Assembly: GCF_947179515.1 (NCBI RefSeq)
Contig: NC_067473.1
Span: 88,706,850 to 88,770,849 of the forward strand
Reading direction: 5' to 3'
From: Apodemus sylvaticus
Taxonomy: Eukaryota; Chordata; Mammalia; Rodentia; Muridae
DNA: 64,000 nucleotides
This document shows, one piece after another, positions 35,609 to 46,743 of the stretch; positions within the stretch are counted from its first letter, which is position 1, and the number at the start of each line of letters is the position of its first letter. The notes under the pieces are model-generated. The model had not been told where the DNA came from. It saw only the letters and a list, made by a program, of their open reading frames with translations, and ran no database searches. The translations under genes were made by a program, and so were the position numbers.

Positions 35609-36770
35609 AATTCACCTGAGAAACTGGGGAAGACCCTTGAGGACATGGGCACAGGGGAAAAGTTACTGAATAAAACACCAATAGCTTACACTCTAAGATC
35701 AAGAATTGACAAATGGGACCTTATAAAACTACAAAGTTTCTGTAAGGCAAAGGACACTGTCAAAAGGATAAAACGTCAACCAACAGATTGGGAAAGGATC
35801 TTCACCAACCCTAAATCCCACAGAGGGCTAATATCTAATATATACAAAGAACTCAAGAAGGTAAAACCCAGAGAACCAAATAACCCCATTAAAAAGTGGG
35901 GTACGAAGCTAAACAAATAATTTTCACATGAAGAACTTCCGAGGACTGAGAAACACCTTAAGAAATGTTCAACATCATTAATCATTAGGGAAATGAAAAT
36001 CAAAACAACCGTGAGATTTCACCTCACACCAGTCAGAATGGCTAAGGTCAAAACTCAAGAGACAGCAGGTGTTGGCAAGGATGTGGAAAAAGAGGAACAC
36101 TCCTCCACTGCTGGTGGGATTGCAAGATGGTGCAACCACTTTGGAAATCAGTCTGGTGGTTCCTCAGAAAACTGGGCATGACACTTACTGAGGACCCTGT
36201 TATATGACTCCTGGGCATATACCCAGAGGATTCTTCAGCATGCAATAAGGACACATGTTCCACTATGTTCATAGCAGGTATATTTGTAGTAGCCAGAAGC
36301 TGGAAAGAACCCAGGTGTCCTTCAATGGAGGAATGGATACAAAAAATGTGGCATATTTACACAATGGAGTACTATTCAGCCATTAGAAACAATGAATTCA
36401 TGAAATTCTTAGACAAATGGATGGAGCTGGAGGACATCATACTAAGTGAGGTAACCCAGTCTCAAAAGATCAATCATGGTATGCACTCACTGATAAGTGG
36501 ATTTTAGCCTAGAAACTTTGAATACCCAGGACATAATCCACATATTAAATGATGTCCAAAAAGAATGGAAGAGTGGCCCCTGGTTCTGGAAAGACTCAGT
36601 GCAAGAATATAGGAGAATTCCAAAACAGGGAAGCTTGAAGGGGTAGATGGAGGAACAGAGGGAGTGAAGAGGGCTTATGGGACTTGCGGGGAGTGGGGAC
36701 CCAGAAAAGGGGAAATCATTTGAAATGTAAATAAAAACATATCAATAAAATAACTAACTAAATAAATAAA
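34276..36770 (+). mobile_element. LINE-1 with 5' inversion, about 2.5 kb
   Basis: ORF2 in reverse orientation at 34276-35608, then sense ORF2 end and 3'UTR at 35609-36770, with tandem AAATAA-type tail units near 36765. In ORF2 order the inverted segment ends at the KPDTLKV block and the sense segment starts a few codons later at KLGKTLED, a near-seamless twin-priming join. No convincing TSD was found, so the exact ends are approximate. The copy is young-looking. Confidence 0.9.
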
Positions 36771-36903
36771 TAAACACATTAAGGAGCTTAGATACCAAGA
36801 TTAAGGAACTAACATAGTAAACATTGCAGCTTGAACAAAATTCATCTAAAAAAAACCAAAGTAATTTCTACTGGGTACATGAAAATTTCCCAGCTAACCA
36901 AAC

Positions 36904-36935
36904 TTTAATAGAATAAAAACTTTTATTCTATTAAA
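36904..36935. repeat. Perfect short inverted repeat, 15-bp arms
   Basis: TTTAATAGAATAAAA at 36904-36918 and its exact reverse complement at 36921-36935, separated by AC. It sits at the right edge of an unassigned A-rich stretch and at the left edge of an Lx-type L1 3' end. It could form a cruciform or RNA hairpin; function unknown. Confidence 0.9.
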
Positions 36936-37310
36936 ATTTTTTTCACTGCATTTCTTTTAGATAAGAACAATTCTGTGCCAACAATTTTGAAGATGGGTAG
37001 GTCGCCCCATGACTCAACCAGGGGCCATGTCTCTTCAGGTTCTATCACCCCATTGCTGGCCATTTGGATATGGTCATCTCCATTGAATCTTGGTTGCCTT
37101 TCATATCCTTGGTCTTTGGGACTTCCTGGGGAGTTTCTCTCCACCTTCCCCAGCTTGCCATTACTGCCTCATCCCCCACTGCAGCATATTTCCACTTATT
37201 TGTTCGGCCCTCTCCTGATCCCTCAATACCTGATCCTGTTCCTCCTTTCCTCTCCCTATCTCTTCTCCCACTCCAGTCCCTCACTCCCTCTCTCCCATAA
37301 CAACTAATTT
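36936..37310 (-). mobile_element. Old LINE-1 (Lx-type) 3'UTR fragment
   Basis: 'ttttagataagaacaattct' and 'aattttgaagatgggtaggt' align with 5640-5700, then continue into antisense UTR text similar to the minus complement of 29400-29800 ('gccatttggatatggtcatc', 'cctggggagtttctctccac'). No ends or TSD. Confidence 0.6.
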
Positions 37311-38024
37311 AAAATCTCAGTTAATAAACTCAAAATTTGAAGGGAGATATACTAAAAGTCCAAATAATTCTATGCCTAAGTAATAAGATAACACATAAAA
37401 CTCTCAGTGCTAAATGAGTGAGACATCCATAGGAATTGTGGGTAAAAGACTCCATATTGGTCACCAAGAAAATACAGGCTCTTAGATATTCTTTTTCTCT
37501 TCATACCAGAATTAGGTGATAATGAACAATTATTGAAGATAGCATACTTTTCTGCTGTGATATATAAATGTAGCTTGAAATGAAATTGAAACCTCTTCCC
37601 TGGTAGTAACTTTTAAAGCATTTTAACATTGTATGCAAGCTTCTGGAGGGTTTAAAAAAACTTCAATTATCATACTATCTCTAAATTCTGAAAACTACAA
37701 CATCAAGCTGATAAACAATATGTCCTACATATGCAACAGTGGTACAGCAATTATTAAGGTAGCCAATGATTAAGATTGGATTCAAGGCCAATTTCATAGA
37801 TAGGAACTCATGCATGCACTATAAACTTTAAAAAAAAAAACACTAACCACCTCATACTCTAGGTGGTCATTTGTCCTATAGAGGCAAAAATATCTGTTGA
37901 AATATAGCTAAATATATATAGCTTCAACAGCCTTCTAAGTGTCTATGTTCATAACCATAGTTAAAGGCTATAGTTAGGGTGTGTTGGAGAAGTTTCTCTT
38001 TTCAGTGAGCAATGGCTGTCCAAG
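37311..38024. other. No recognised feature
   Basis: About 700 bp of unassigned A+T-rich sequence. Confidence 0.4.
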
Positions 38025-40186
38025 ATTTTTCCCCCTGTTCCCGCACCCACCCCTTCCCACTTCACTGTTCTGGTTTTGCCCTATACTGCTTCACTTAGTC
38101 TTTCCAGAACAAGGGGCCACTCCTCCATTCTTCTTGTACCTCATTTGATGTGTGGATTATGTTTTGGGTATTCCAGTTTTCTAGGTTAATATCCACATAT
38201 TAGTGAGTGCACACCATGATTGATCTTTTGAAACTGGGTTACCTCACTTAGTATGATGTTCTCCAGCTCCATCCATTTGCCTAAGAATTTCATGAATTCA
38301 TTGTTTCTAATGGCTGAATAGTACTCCATTGTGTATATATACCACATTTTTTGCATCCATTCTTCTGTTGAGGGATACCTGGGTTCTTTCTAGCTTCTGG
38401 CTATCATAAATAGGGCTGCCATGAACATAGTGGAGCATGTATCCTTATCACATGCTGGGGAATTTTCTGGGTATATGTCCAGGAGTGGTATAGCAGGATC
38501 TTCTGGAAGTGACATGCCCAGTTTTCTGAGGAACTGCCAGACTGATTTCCAGAGTGGTTGTACCAATTTGGAACCCCACCAGTAGTGGAGGAGTGTTCCT
38601 CTTTCTCCACATCCTTGCCAACACCTGCTGTCACCTGAAATTTTAATCTTAGCCATTCTGACTGGTGTAAGGTGAAATCTCAGGGTTGTTTTCATTTTCA
38701 TTTTCCTAATGACTAATGAAGTTGAGCATTTTTTAAGATGCTTCTCTGCCATCCAAAGTTCTTAGGTAAAAATTCTTTGTTTAACTCTGTACCCCATTTT
38801 TAATAGGGTTATTTGGTTTTCTGGGGTCTAATTTCTTGAGTTTTTTGTATATATTGGATATTAGGCCTCTATCTGATGTAGTGTTGGTGAAGATCTTTTC
38901 CCTATTTCTTGGTTGCTGATTTGTCTTTTTGATGGTGTCCTTTGCCTTACAGAAACTTTGTAATTTTATAAGGTCCCATTTGTCAATTCTGGATGTTATA
39001 GCATACACTATTGGTGATCTGTTCAGAAACTTTCCCCCTGTACCGATGTCCTCAAGGTATTCCCCAGTTTCTTTTCTATTAGTTCCAGAGTGTCTGGCTT
39101 TATGTGTAGGTCCTTGATCCATTTGGAGTTGAGCTTAGTACAAGGAGACAAGGATGGATCAATTCGCATGCTGGAAAAGCATCTGACAAAATTCAGCATT
39201 CTTTCATGCTTAAAGTCTTGGAAAGAAGAGGAATTCAAGGCCTATACCTAAACATAGTAAAAGCAATATACAGCAAACTGGTAGCCAGCATCAAACTAAA
39301 TGGAGAGAAACTTGAAGCAATCCCACTAAAATCAGGGACTAGACAGGGCTTCCCCCTTTCTCCTTATCTTTTCAATATTGTACTTGAGGTACTAGCTTAG
39401 GCAATTAGACAACATAAGGAGGTCAAAGGGATACAAATTGGAAAGGAAGAAGTCAGACTATTATTATTTGTATATGATATGATATTTTACCTAAGTGACC
39501 CAAAAAACTCCACTAGAGAACTCCTATGGCTGATAAACAACTTCAGCAAAGAGGCAGATTATAAAGTCAACTCAAGCAAATCAGTAGCCTTCCTATACTC
39601 AAAGGACAAGCAGGCTGAGAAGGAAATTAAGGAAATGACACCCTTCACAATAGCCACAAACAGTATAAAGTACCTTGGGGTGACTCTTACCCAACATGTG
39701 AAAGATCTGTATGACAAGAATTTCAAGACTCTGAAGAAGGAAATAGAAGAAGATCTCAAAAAATGGAAAAACCTCCCATGCTCATGGATTGGCAGGATTA
39801 ATATAGTTAAAATGGCCATTTTGCCAAAAGCAATATGCAGGTTCAATGCAATACCCATCAAAATCCCAACTCAATTCTTCATGGATTTAGAAAGAGCAAT
39901 TCTCAAATTTATCTCGATTAACAAAAAACCCAGGATAGCTAAAAGTATTCTCAACAACAAAAGAAATTTTGGGGGAACCAGTATCCCTGACCTCAATACT
40001 ACAGAGCAGTAGTGTTAAAAACTGCATGGTATTGGTACAGTGACAGGTAGGTGGATCAATGGGACAGGATTGAAGATCCAGAGATGAACCCACACACCTA
40101 TGGCCACTTGATCCTCGACAAAGGGGCTGAAAACATCCAATGGAAAAAAGATAGCCTTTTCAACAAATGGTGCTGGTTCAACTAAA
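38025..40186 (-). mobile_element. LINE-1 with 5' inversion, 3' terminus missing
   Basis: Minus-strand 3'UTR/ORF2 end at 38025-39168 joined to + strand ORF2 at 39169-40186. The inverted part ends at FNKWCWFN-like coding and the sense part starts at RIDPSLSPCTKLN, consistent with twin priming. Unlike the other copies, the last ~100 bp of 3'UTR and the poly(A) are absent at the left edge, and no TSD is visible. A deletion at the left boundary after insertion is likely. Confidence 0.83.
39169..40186 (+). pseudogene. L1 ORF2 reverse-transcriptase fragment, mutated catalytic motif
   Basis: + strand ORF2: LKVLERRGIQGLYLNIVKAI from 39206, broken by a stop near 39401. Downstream 39479-40012 is open for 177 codons (FYLSDPKNSTRELLWLINNF onward). 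The catalytic FADD is changed to F-V-Y-D at about 39467-39478, losing the first catalytic aspartate, so this copy would be inactive even without frame breaks. Confidence 0.88.
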
Positions 40187-40890
40187 CAATCCTTTTATGA
40201 TACAATCTATGGCTCAGAAAGCACTGAGAACAATAAAATAGGAGGACTCTAGTCCCTGAAAGAAATACACAGGGCTACAAAATTCCATCCTGTAGATGAG
40301 ACATATACTTTATAATCATTAATTCATAGCACCATTTTTTATTTGCACAGGGCTTGCACAGCACGGGCTACTCCAACAGTCAGTCAGGCATGTGGTGGGA
40401 CACATCGTACTCTACACCTTCATTGCTGAACTTTTGCCTCTATTACTGAAATTATAGACTTTAGAGACAGCGACACATTGTCTTTATTCCTGTACCTATG
40501 GTGAATTCATTAGGTACTAGAAAAAAATATTGATCATATGGCTATCCAGATGGCACTGTTCACACCCTGTGGAACACAAAATAGAAAGACATGAATATGT
40601 GAAAGGGGAAAATACAGTAAAAGGGATGATAGAGTTAAGAAATAGTTGGGAATGGAGACACTACAGTGCAGAATATACATGTTATGATATTATCAAAGAA
40701 AAAATTAATTAATAAATACATATAGACATATAATCTTACATATAAGGTCTATATTTTATAGAAAATGTAACATTTGTTCAAGTCTGGTTTACTGTATGAA
40801 ACATGGTGAACTCTAGTCATACAAATTTTCTGCTAAAGGTTGCAATTTTAATTTTTCTTATGGCTACATAAATTATTTCATGCTTATACA
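40187..40890. other. No recognised feature
   Basis: Unassigned sequence between the twin-primed L1 and the ancient L1. No gene or named repeat identified. Confidence 0.4.
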
Positions 40891-41587
40891 TAATATTTTT
40901 ATTTTACATCCAGTTGGTGGTGGATAACTGAGCTGATTTCTTTCCTAGCCATTGTGAATAGAATTACAATGAATATGAGTGTATAAGTATCTTTAGGAAG
41001 ACTGGCTTAGAGTATATATGCAGCTGGAACATATAGCAGTTTTATTTTCAGATTTTTTTTAAATACATGTTTGAAGCTTAAATTTCCACTCGCTGTGAAG
41101 AAAAGTTCCTCCTTTTATACACCCACTCCAGCAGTTGCTATTTGTTTTGTTGATCACAATTCTGACTAGAGTAGCTGGAATACAACCAACTCAGTTTTAA
41201 TTTTCACGTTCCTTACACATGTAGATGTCGAACACTATTATAGTTTCTTTGACATTTTCTTATATGTCTTTCTTCTTTTCATTAGTCTGTTAGAAGGATG
41301 ATTTCTTCCTGATGTCTCCCCACCTCTCTCTCACATATGTACAAGGTTTTAAGCACATTGGTGACATGCAGTTGGCAAATATTTTTCCATGATTTTTAAG
41401 TCATCTTTTTACTCTGGTAGTTGTTTCTTTGGCTATGAAGAGGCTTTCAATTCCATATAATCACATTTGTGATTCCCTGGAGATATCTCCTGTGTCACTC
41501 CAGTGCTTTCAGAAGTCTTTTCCTATGCCTATAGCTTGAAATGTTTTCCTCATTTGTCCCAGAAGCTTCAATGTTCCCATTTCTTTT
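40891..41587 (-). mobile_element. Ancient LINE-1, left part (split by insertion)
   Basis: Antisense end of a pre-murine L1: 'cctagccattgtgaatagaa', 'cacccactccagcagttgct' and 'tcattagtctgttagaagga', then 'gtcttttcctatgcctatag' at about 41515. Homology resumes at about 43658 on the far side of a younger L1, so one ancient copy was cut in two. Very diverged. Confidence 0.72.
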
Positions 41588-43657
41588 ATTTATTTAGTTT
41601 TTATTTTTTTTATTTTCTACATTTTTTGTTTACATTCCAAATGATTTCTCCTTTCCTCGTTCTCCCCTCCCCCAAACTCCCTTAAGCCCTCTTCCTTCTG
41701 CCCATTGCCTGATAAAACCCCTCCCACTTCTCTGTCCAGGTAATCATCTGCATTGCTGTATAAAGCCTTTCCAGGACCTGGGCCCTCTCTTCCTTGTTCT
41801 TGGGAATCATTTGATATGTTAATTGTGTCTTGGATAGTCAGAGCTTCTGGGCTAATATCCACATATCAGTGATTGCATTCCATGTGTGTTCTTTTGTGTT
41901 TGGGTTACCTCACTTAGCATGATATTTTCTAGTTCCAACCATTTGCCTAAGAATTCATGAATTCATTTTTTTAAATTGCTGAGTAGTATTCAATTGTGTA
42001 AATATACCACATTTTCTGTATCCATTCCTCCATTGAGGAACAGCTGGGTTCTTTCCAGCTTCTGGCTATTATAAATAAGGCTGCTATGAACATAGTGGAG
42101 CATGTGTTCTTATTGCATGCTGGGAAATCCTCTGGGTATATGCCCAGGAATGGTATAACAGAGTCCTCTGTAAGTGTCATGCCCAGTTTTCAGAGGAACT
42201 GCCAGGCTAGACTGATTTCCAGAGCGATTGTACCAGCTTGCAATCCCACCAGCAGTGGAGGAGTGTTCCTCTTTCTCCACATTCTTGCCAACACCTGCTG
42301 TCTCCCGAGTTTTTAATCTTAGCCATTCTGACTGGTGTGAGGTGAAATTTCAGGGTGGTTTTGATTTGTATTTCCCTAATAACTAATGATGTTGAACATT
42401 TGTTAAGGTGCTTCTCAGCATCTTTCATGCTAAAAGTCTTGGAAAGAACAGGAATTTAAGGCACATATTTAAACATAGTAAAAGCAATATACAGCAAACT
42501 GGTAGCCAACATCAACCTAAATATAGAGAAATTTGAAGTAATCCCACTAAAATCAGGGACTAGACAAGGCTGACCCCTCTCTCCATATCTTTTCAAGATA
42601 GTACTTGAAGTTCTAGCTGGAGCAATTAGACAAGATAAGGAGGTCAAAGGGATACAAATTGGAAAGGAAGAAGTCAAATTATCACTATTAGCAGATGATA
42701 TGATAGTCTACTTAAGTGACCCAAAAAACTCCACCAGAGAACTATAGCAGATAAACAACTTCAGCAATGTGGCTGGTTATAAAATCAACTCAAGCAAATC
42801 AGTAGCCTTCCTATATTCAAAGGATAAGCAGGCTGAGAAAGAAATTAGGGAAATGACACCCTTCACAATAACCACAAACAATATAAAGTATCTTGGTGTG
42901 ACTCTAACCAAACAAGTGAAAGATCTGTATGACAAGAACATCATGCCTCTAAAGAAGGAAACTGAAGACCTCAGAAAATGGAAAAATCTTCCATGCTCAT
43001 TGATTGGCAGGATTAATATAGTAAAAATGAACATTTTTCCAAAAGCAATATACAGATTCAGTGCAATCCCCATCAAAATCTCAACTCAGTTCTTTAGAGT
43101 TAGAAAGAGCAATTCTCAAATTCATCTGGAATAACAAAAAACCCAGGATAACTAAAAGTATTCTCAACAATAAAGTAACTTCTGGGGTTATCAGTATCCT
43201 GGACCTCAAAGAGTACTACAGAGCAATAGTGTTAAAAATTGCATGATATTGGTATAGTGATAGGCAGGTAGATCAATGGAATATAATTAAAGACCCAGAA
43301 ATGAACCCATACACCTATGTTCCCTTGATCTTTGACAAAGGTGCTGAAACCATCCAGTGGAACAAAGATAGCCATTTCAACAAATGGTGCTGATTCAACT
43401 GGAGGTCAGCATGCAGAAGAATGCAAATTGATCTATTCTTATCTCCTTGTACTAAGCTCAAGTCCAAGTGGATCAAGGACTGCCACATAAATCCAGACAC
43501 ACTGAAACTAATAGAAAAGAAACTGGGGAAGACCCTTGAGGATGTGGGCACAGGAGAAAATTTCCTGAACAGAACACCAATAGATTATGCTCTAAGATCA
43601 AGAATTGACAAAAGGGACCTCATAAAATTACAAAGTTTCTGCAAGGCAAAGGGCAGT
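41588..43657 (-). mobile_element. LINE-1 with 5' inversion inserted into an ancient L1
   Basis: Minus-strand 3' segment at 41588-42420 (T-rich tail, 3'UTR, ORF2 C-terminus) joined to + strand ORF2 at 42421-43657. The inverted part ends at LQSFCKAKG and the sense part begins near AEKHLNKCSTS, leaving about 150 bp of ORF2 unrepresented. A diverged TSD beginning TGTTCC is visible at about 41572-41587 and 43658-43672; removing the insert restores the ancient L1 ('agaagcttcaatgttccc' to 'ttcaggtcttccatcgatct'). Confidence 0.86.
42421..43657 (+). pseudogene. L1 ORF2 fragment with LADD catalytic motif
   Basis: + strand ORF2 from the MLKVLERTGI block to QSFCKAKG. The usual FADD reads L-A-D-D at 42688-42699: aspartates kept, phenylalanine lost. 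42769-43134 is open (AGYKINSSKSVAFLYSKDKQ onward) with a one-codon shortening in the EEDLRKW block; indels break the rest. Not functional. Confidence 0.86.
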
Positions 43658-44110
43658 GTTCCAGTTCTTATTTTCAGGTCTTCCATCGATCTTGGTGTAG
43701 TTTTTGTACAGAGTGAGACTTGCAGATATAGGTCATTCTTTTACAGATGAAAACCCAGTTCCACAGGTCTAGTCACCAAAAAGACTTTCTTTCTTTCTTT
43801 TTTTTTCTTTAAAGATTTATTTATTTATTATATGTGAGTACACTGTAGCTGTCTTCAGACACTAGAAGGTGTCAGATCTCTTTACAGATGCTTGTGAACC
43901 ACCATGTGGGTGCTGGGATTTGAACTCATGACCTTCGGAAGAGCAGTCAGTGCTCTTACCCCCTGAGCCATCTCTCCAGCCCCAAAAAGACTTTCTAATG
44001 CATGCTCTTTATACGTTTGCCTAAAAATAGGTAGGTACAACTGAGAATACTCTGGGTTCTTTACCACAAACTTTTGGTTTACATATCTGTTTTGTTCAAA
44101 TGATTATTGA
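43658..44110 (-). mobile_element. Ancient LINE-1, right part
   Basis: Continuation of the copy at 40891-41587: 'tcttggtgtagtttttgtac', 'tgagacttgcagatataggt' and 'cattcttttacagatgaaaa' match the ancient L1 ORF2 C-terminus in antisense. A B2 SINE interrupts it at 43791-43983. The part past 43997 ('gggttctttaccacaaactt', 'atatctgttttgtt') is weaker. Confidence 0.65.
43791..43983 (-). mobile_element. B2 SINE with exact 13-bp TSD
   Basis: Reverse-complement B2 (tRNA-derived SINE): T-rich start with 'taaagatttatttatttatt', 'tgtagctgtcttcagacact', 'cttcggaagagcagtcagtg' and 'ctgagccatctctccagccc'. AAAAAGACTTTCT flanks it at 43778-43790 and 43984-43996. It is well preserved, so relatively young. 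The Pol III promoter lies at the right end in this orientation. Confidence 0.97.
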
Positions 44111-44775
44111 GCTATTATTTTCACAACTTCTTTTCTATATGCCTTAAAAAAGAGTAGAAACTTCGTGTTATCATGTAATAATTTAATATTTCAATTTATT
44201 CATTCTTTTTTAATATATATTTTTATTTTCTATATTCTTTGTTTACAATCCAAAAGCTTTCTTCTTTCCCAGTTCCCTGCTCCCCAAATGTCCCATAAGT
44301 CCTCTTTTCTCCATCCATTCTCCTATCTTTCCCCCTCCCTTTTCTCTGTCCTGGTACTCCCCTACAATGCTGGATCAAGCCTTTCCAGAATTAGGGCCCT
44401 CTTCTTCCTCCTTCATGGGAATCATTTGATATGCTAATTGTATCTTTAGTATTCAGAGCTTCAGGGCTAATTAATATGCACTTATCAATGATTGCATTCC
44501 ATGTGTATTTTTTTGCGATTGTGTTACCTCGCTTAGGATGAAATTTTCCAGTCCCATCCATTTGCCTAAAAAATTCATGAATTCATTGTTTTAATTGCTA
44601 ATAGTACTCCATTGTGTATATATACCACATTTTCTGTATCCATTCCTCCATTGAAGGTTATCTGGATTCTTTCCAGCTTCTGGCTATTTTAAATAAAGCT
44701 GCTATGAACATAGTGGAGCATGTGTCCTTATTGCATTCTGGAGAATCCTCTGTGTATATGCCCAGGAGAGGTATT

Positions 44776-46650
44776 TGTCTTGGTCAGGGTTTCTATTACT
44801 GCACAAACATCATGACCAAGAAGCAAGTTGGGGAGGAAAGGGTTTATTAAGCTTACACTTCCACGTTGCAGTTCATCACTAAAGGAAGTCAGGACTGGAA
44901 CTCAAGCAGAATTGGAAGCAGGAGCTGATGCAGAGGCCATGGAGGGATGTTTCTTACTGGCTTGCTTCTCCTGGCTTGCTCAGCCTGCTCTCTTACAGAA
45001 CCCAAGAGCACCAGCCCAAAGGTGGAACCACCCACAAGGGGCCTTCCCCACTTGATCACTAATTGAGAAAATGCCCCACAGCTGGATCTCATGGAGGCAC
45101 TTCCCCAACTGAAGCTCCTTTCTCTGTGATAACTCCATCCTGTGTCAAGTTGACATATGAAACTAGCCTGTACAATTGTCCCCTTGTCAACTTGACACAC
45201 AAACACGTCACTATTAAGCCTCAACCCTTACTTTCTTATTCATCCCTAAGATCTAAATTACTTTAAAAGTCCCACAATCTTTACATATTAAAAGTTCAAT
45301 CACCTTAAAAGATATTGGATAATATCTTTAAAATTCAAAGTCGTTTAAAAATTCAAAGTCTCTCAACTGTGGGATCCACTAAAATACTTTCTTCCTTCAA
45401 GAGGGAAACATATCAGGGCACAGTCATAACCAAAAGCAAAACTCAAACTCCAATGGTTCAAAGTCTGGGATCCAACTCATGATCTTCTGGGCTCCTCCAA
45501 GGGCGTGGGTCACTTCTTCAGCTCTGCCCTTTGTAGCACACAGCTTGTCTTCTAGGCTCCAGCTGCCTGTACTCCACTTCTGCTGCTGTTCTTGGTGGTC
45601 ATTGCATGGTACTGGCATCTCCAAAACGCTGCTATCTTCCACTATACTTAGGCTTCACCAATAGCCTCTCATAGGCTCTCATCAGCGTGACAAGCCTCTG
45701 CTCCCATGCATGACCCCTTCAAGTCCTGGGCTATCAATTGCAACTGAGGCTGCACCTTCACCAATGGCCTTCTGTGGCCTCTCACTTTCCCAAGAGCCTC
45801 AGCTGCTCTTCATGACCCCTTCATGACTTCAAAACCAGTACCATCTGGGTGACTCTTACACAGTACCAAGTCCAGCCACAGCACAAAATACAACTGTGGC
45901 TATCTCTGGAACACACTCTCTGTGCTCTCAGAAAACACTTCCAAGAAGATTTCCTCTCAGTAATGCTGGTCTCTTCTTAATCACCGCTAATTTCTTAGCT
46001 CCAGCTAACCAGCATCAATAGTCCCAGTAACACAAAGGTTTGCTTTAGTGGTTCTGGTATCTTGTTACTTACAGCTGATTCTTCAGCCCCAGCTAACCAA
46101 AACCACAGAATCTTCACAATCAAAACATGGCCACTTTTAGAGTCTTTTATCTTCCCTCTGAAATTTCACAAGCCAGGCCTCCATATTCTGTACTGTTTGT
46201 AACATTGTCTTCCAAGCTCCTACAGAACTTTCTACAGCTTTTCTAGCTCAAAGTTCCAAAGTCCTTCCACAATCCTCCCCAAACCATGGTCAGGTTGTCA
46301 CAGGAATACCCCACTATGCTGGTACTAATTTGTCTCAGTCAGGGTTTCTATTCATGCACAAACATCATGACCAAGAAGCAAGTTGGGGAGGAAAGGGTTT
46401 ATTGAGCTTCCACTTCCACATTGCAGTTAATCACTAAAGGAAGTCAGGACTGGAACTCAAGCAAGCCAGTAAGAAACATCCCTCCATGGCCTCTGCATCA
46501 GCTCCGGTTTCCTGACCTGCTTGAGTTCCAGTCCTGACTTCCTTTAGTGATGAACTGCAATGTGGAAGTGTAAGCTCAATAAACCCTTTCCTCCCCAACT
46601 TGCTTCTTGGTCATGATGTTTGTGCAGGAATAGAAACCCTGACAGAGCTA
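44776..46650 (-). mobile_element. MaLR-like LTR element nested in L1, 5-bp TSD
   Basis: Minus-strand element: LTR at 44776-45175 (a rodent MaLR/ERVL-type LTR, starting TGTACA-like and ending ...AAGACA in its own sense), a non-coding internal region at 45176-46325 homologous in reverse to 31330-32200, and a rearranged second LTR at 46326-46650. GTATT is duplicated at 44771-44775 and 46651-46655, a 5-bp TSD as expected for ERVL/MaLR integrase. No gag/pol frame. Exact family not named. It post-dates the L1 it interrupts. Confidence 0.82.
46331..46647. repeat. Large inverted repeat formed by two LTR pieces
   Basis: Left arm 46331-46463 and right arm 46518-46647 are reverse complements over about 130 bp with few mismatches; the spacer is about 54 bp. 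Both arms derive from the 3' half of the same LTR, so one LTR end has been converted into a palindrome-like structure. A transcript across it would fold into a long hairpin. Confidence 0.93.
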
Positions 46651-46743
46651 GTATTGCAGGGTCCTCCGGAAGTGTCATGTCCAGTTTTCTTAGGAATTGC
46701 CAGGCTGATTTCCATAGTGGTTGTACCATTTTACAATCTCATC

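Noticed and set aside
39479..40012. 177-codon + strand open frame
   Set aside because: Pure L1 ORF2 fragment with a mutated catalytic motif upstream; no promoter, and it is a dead inverted segment.
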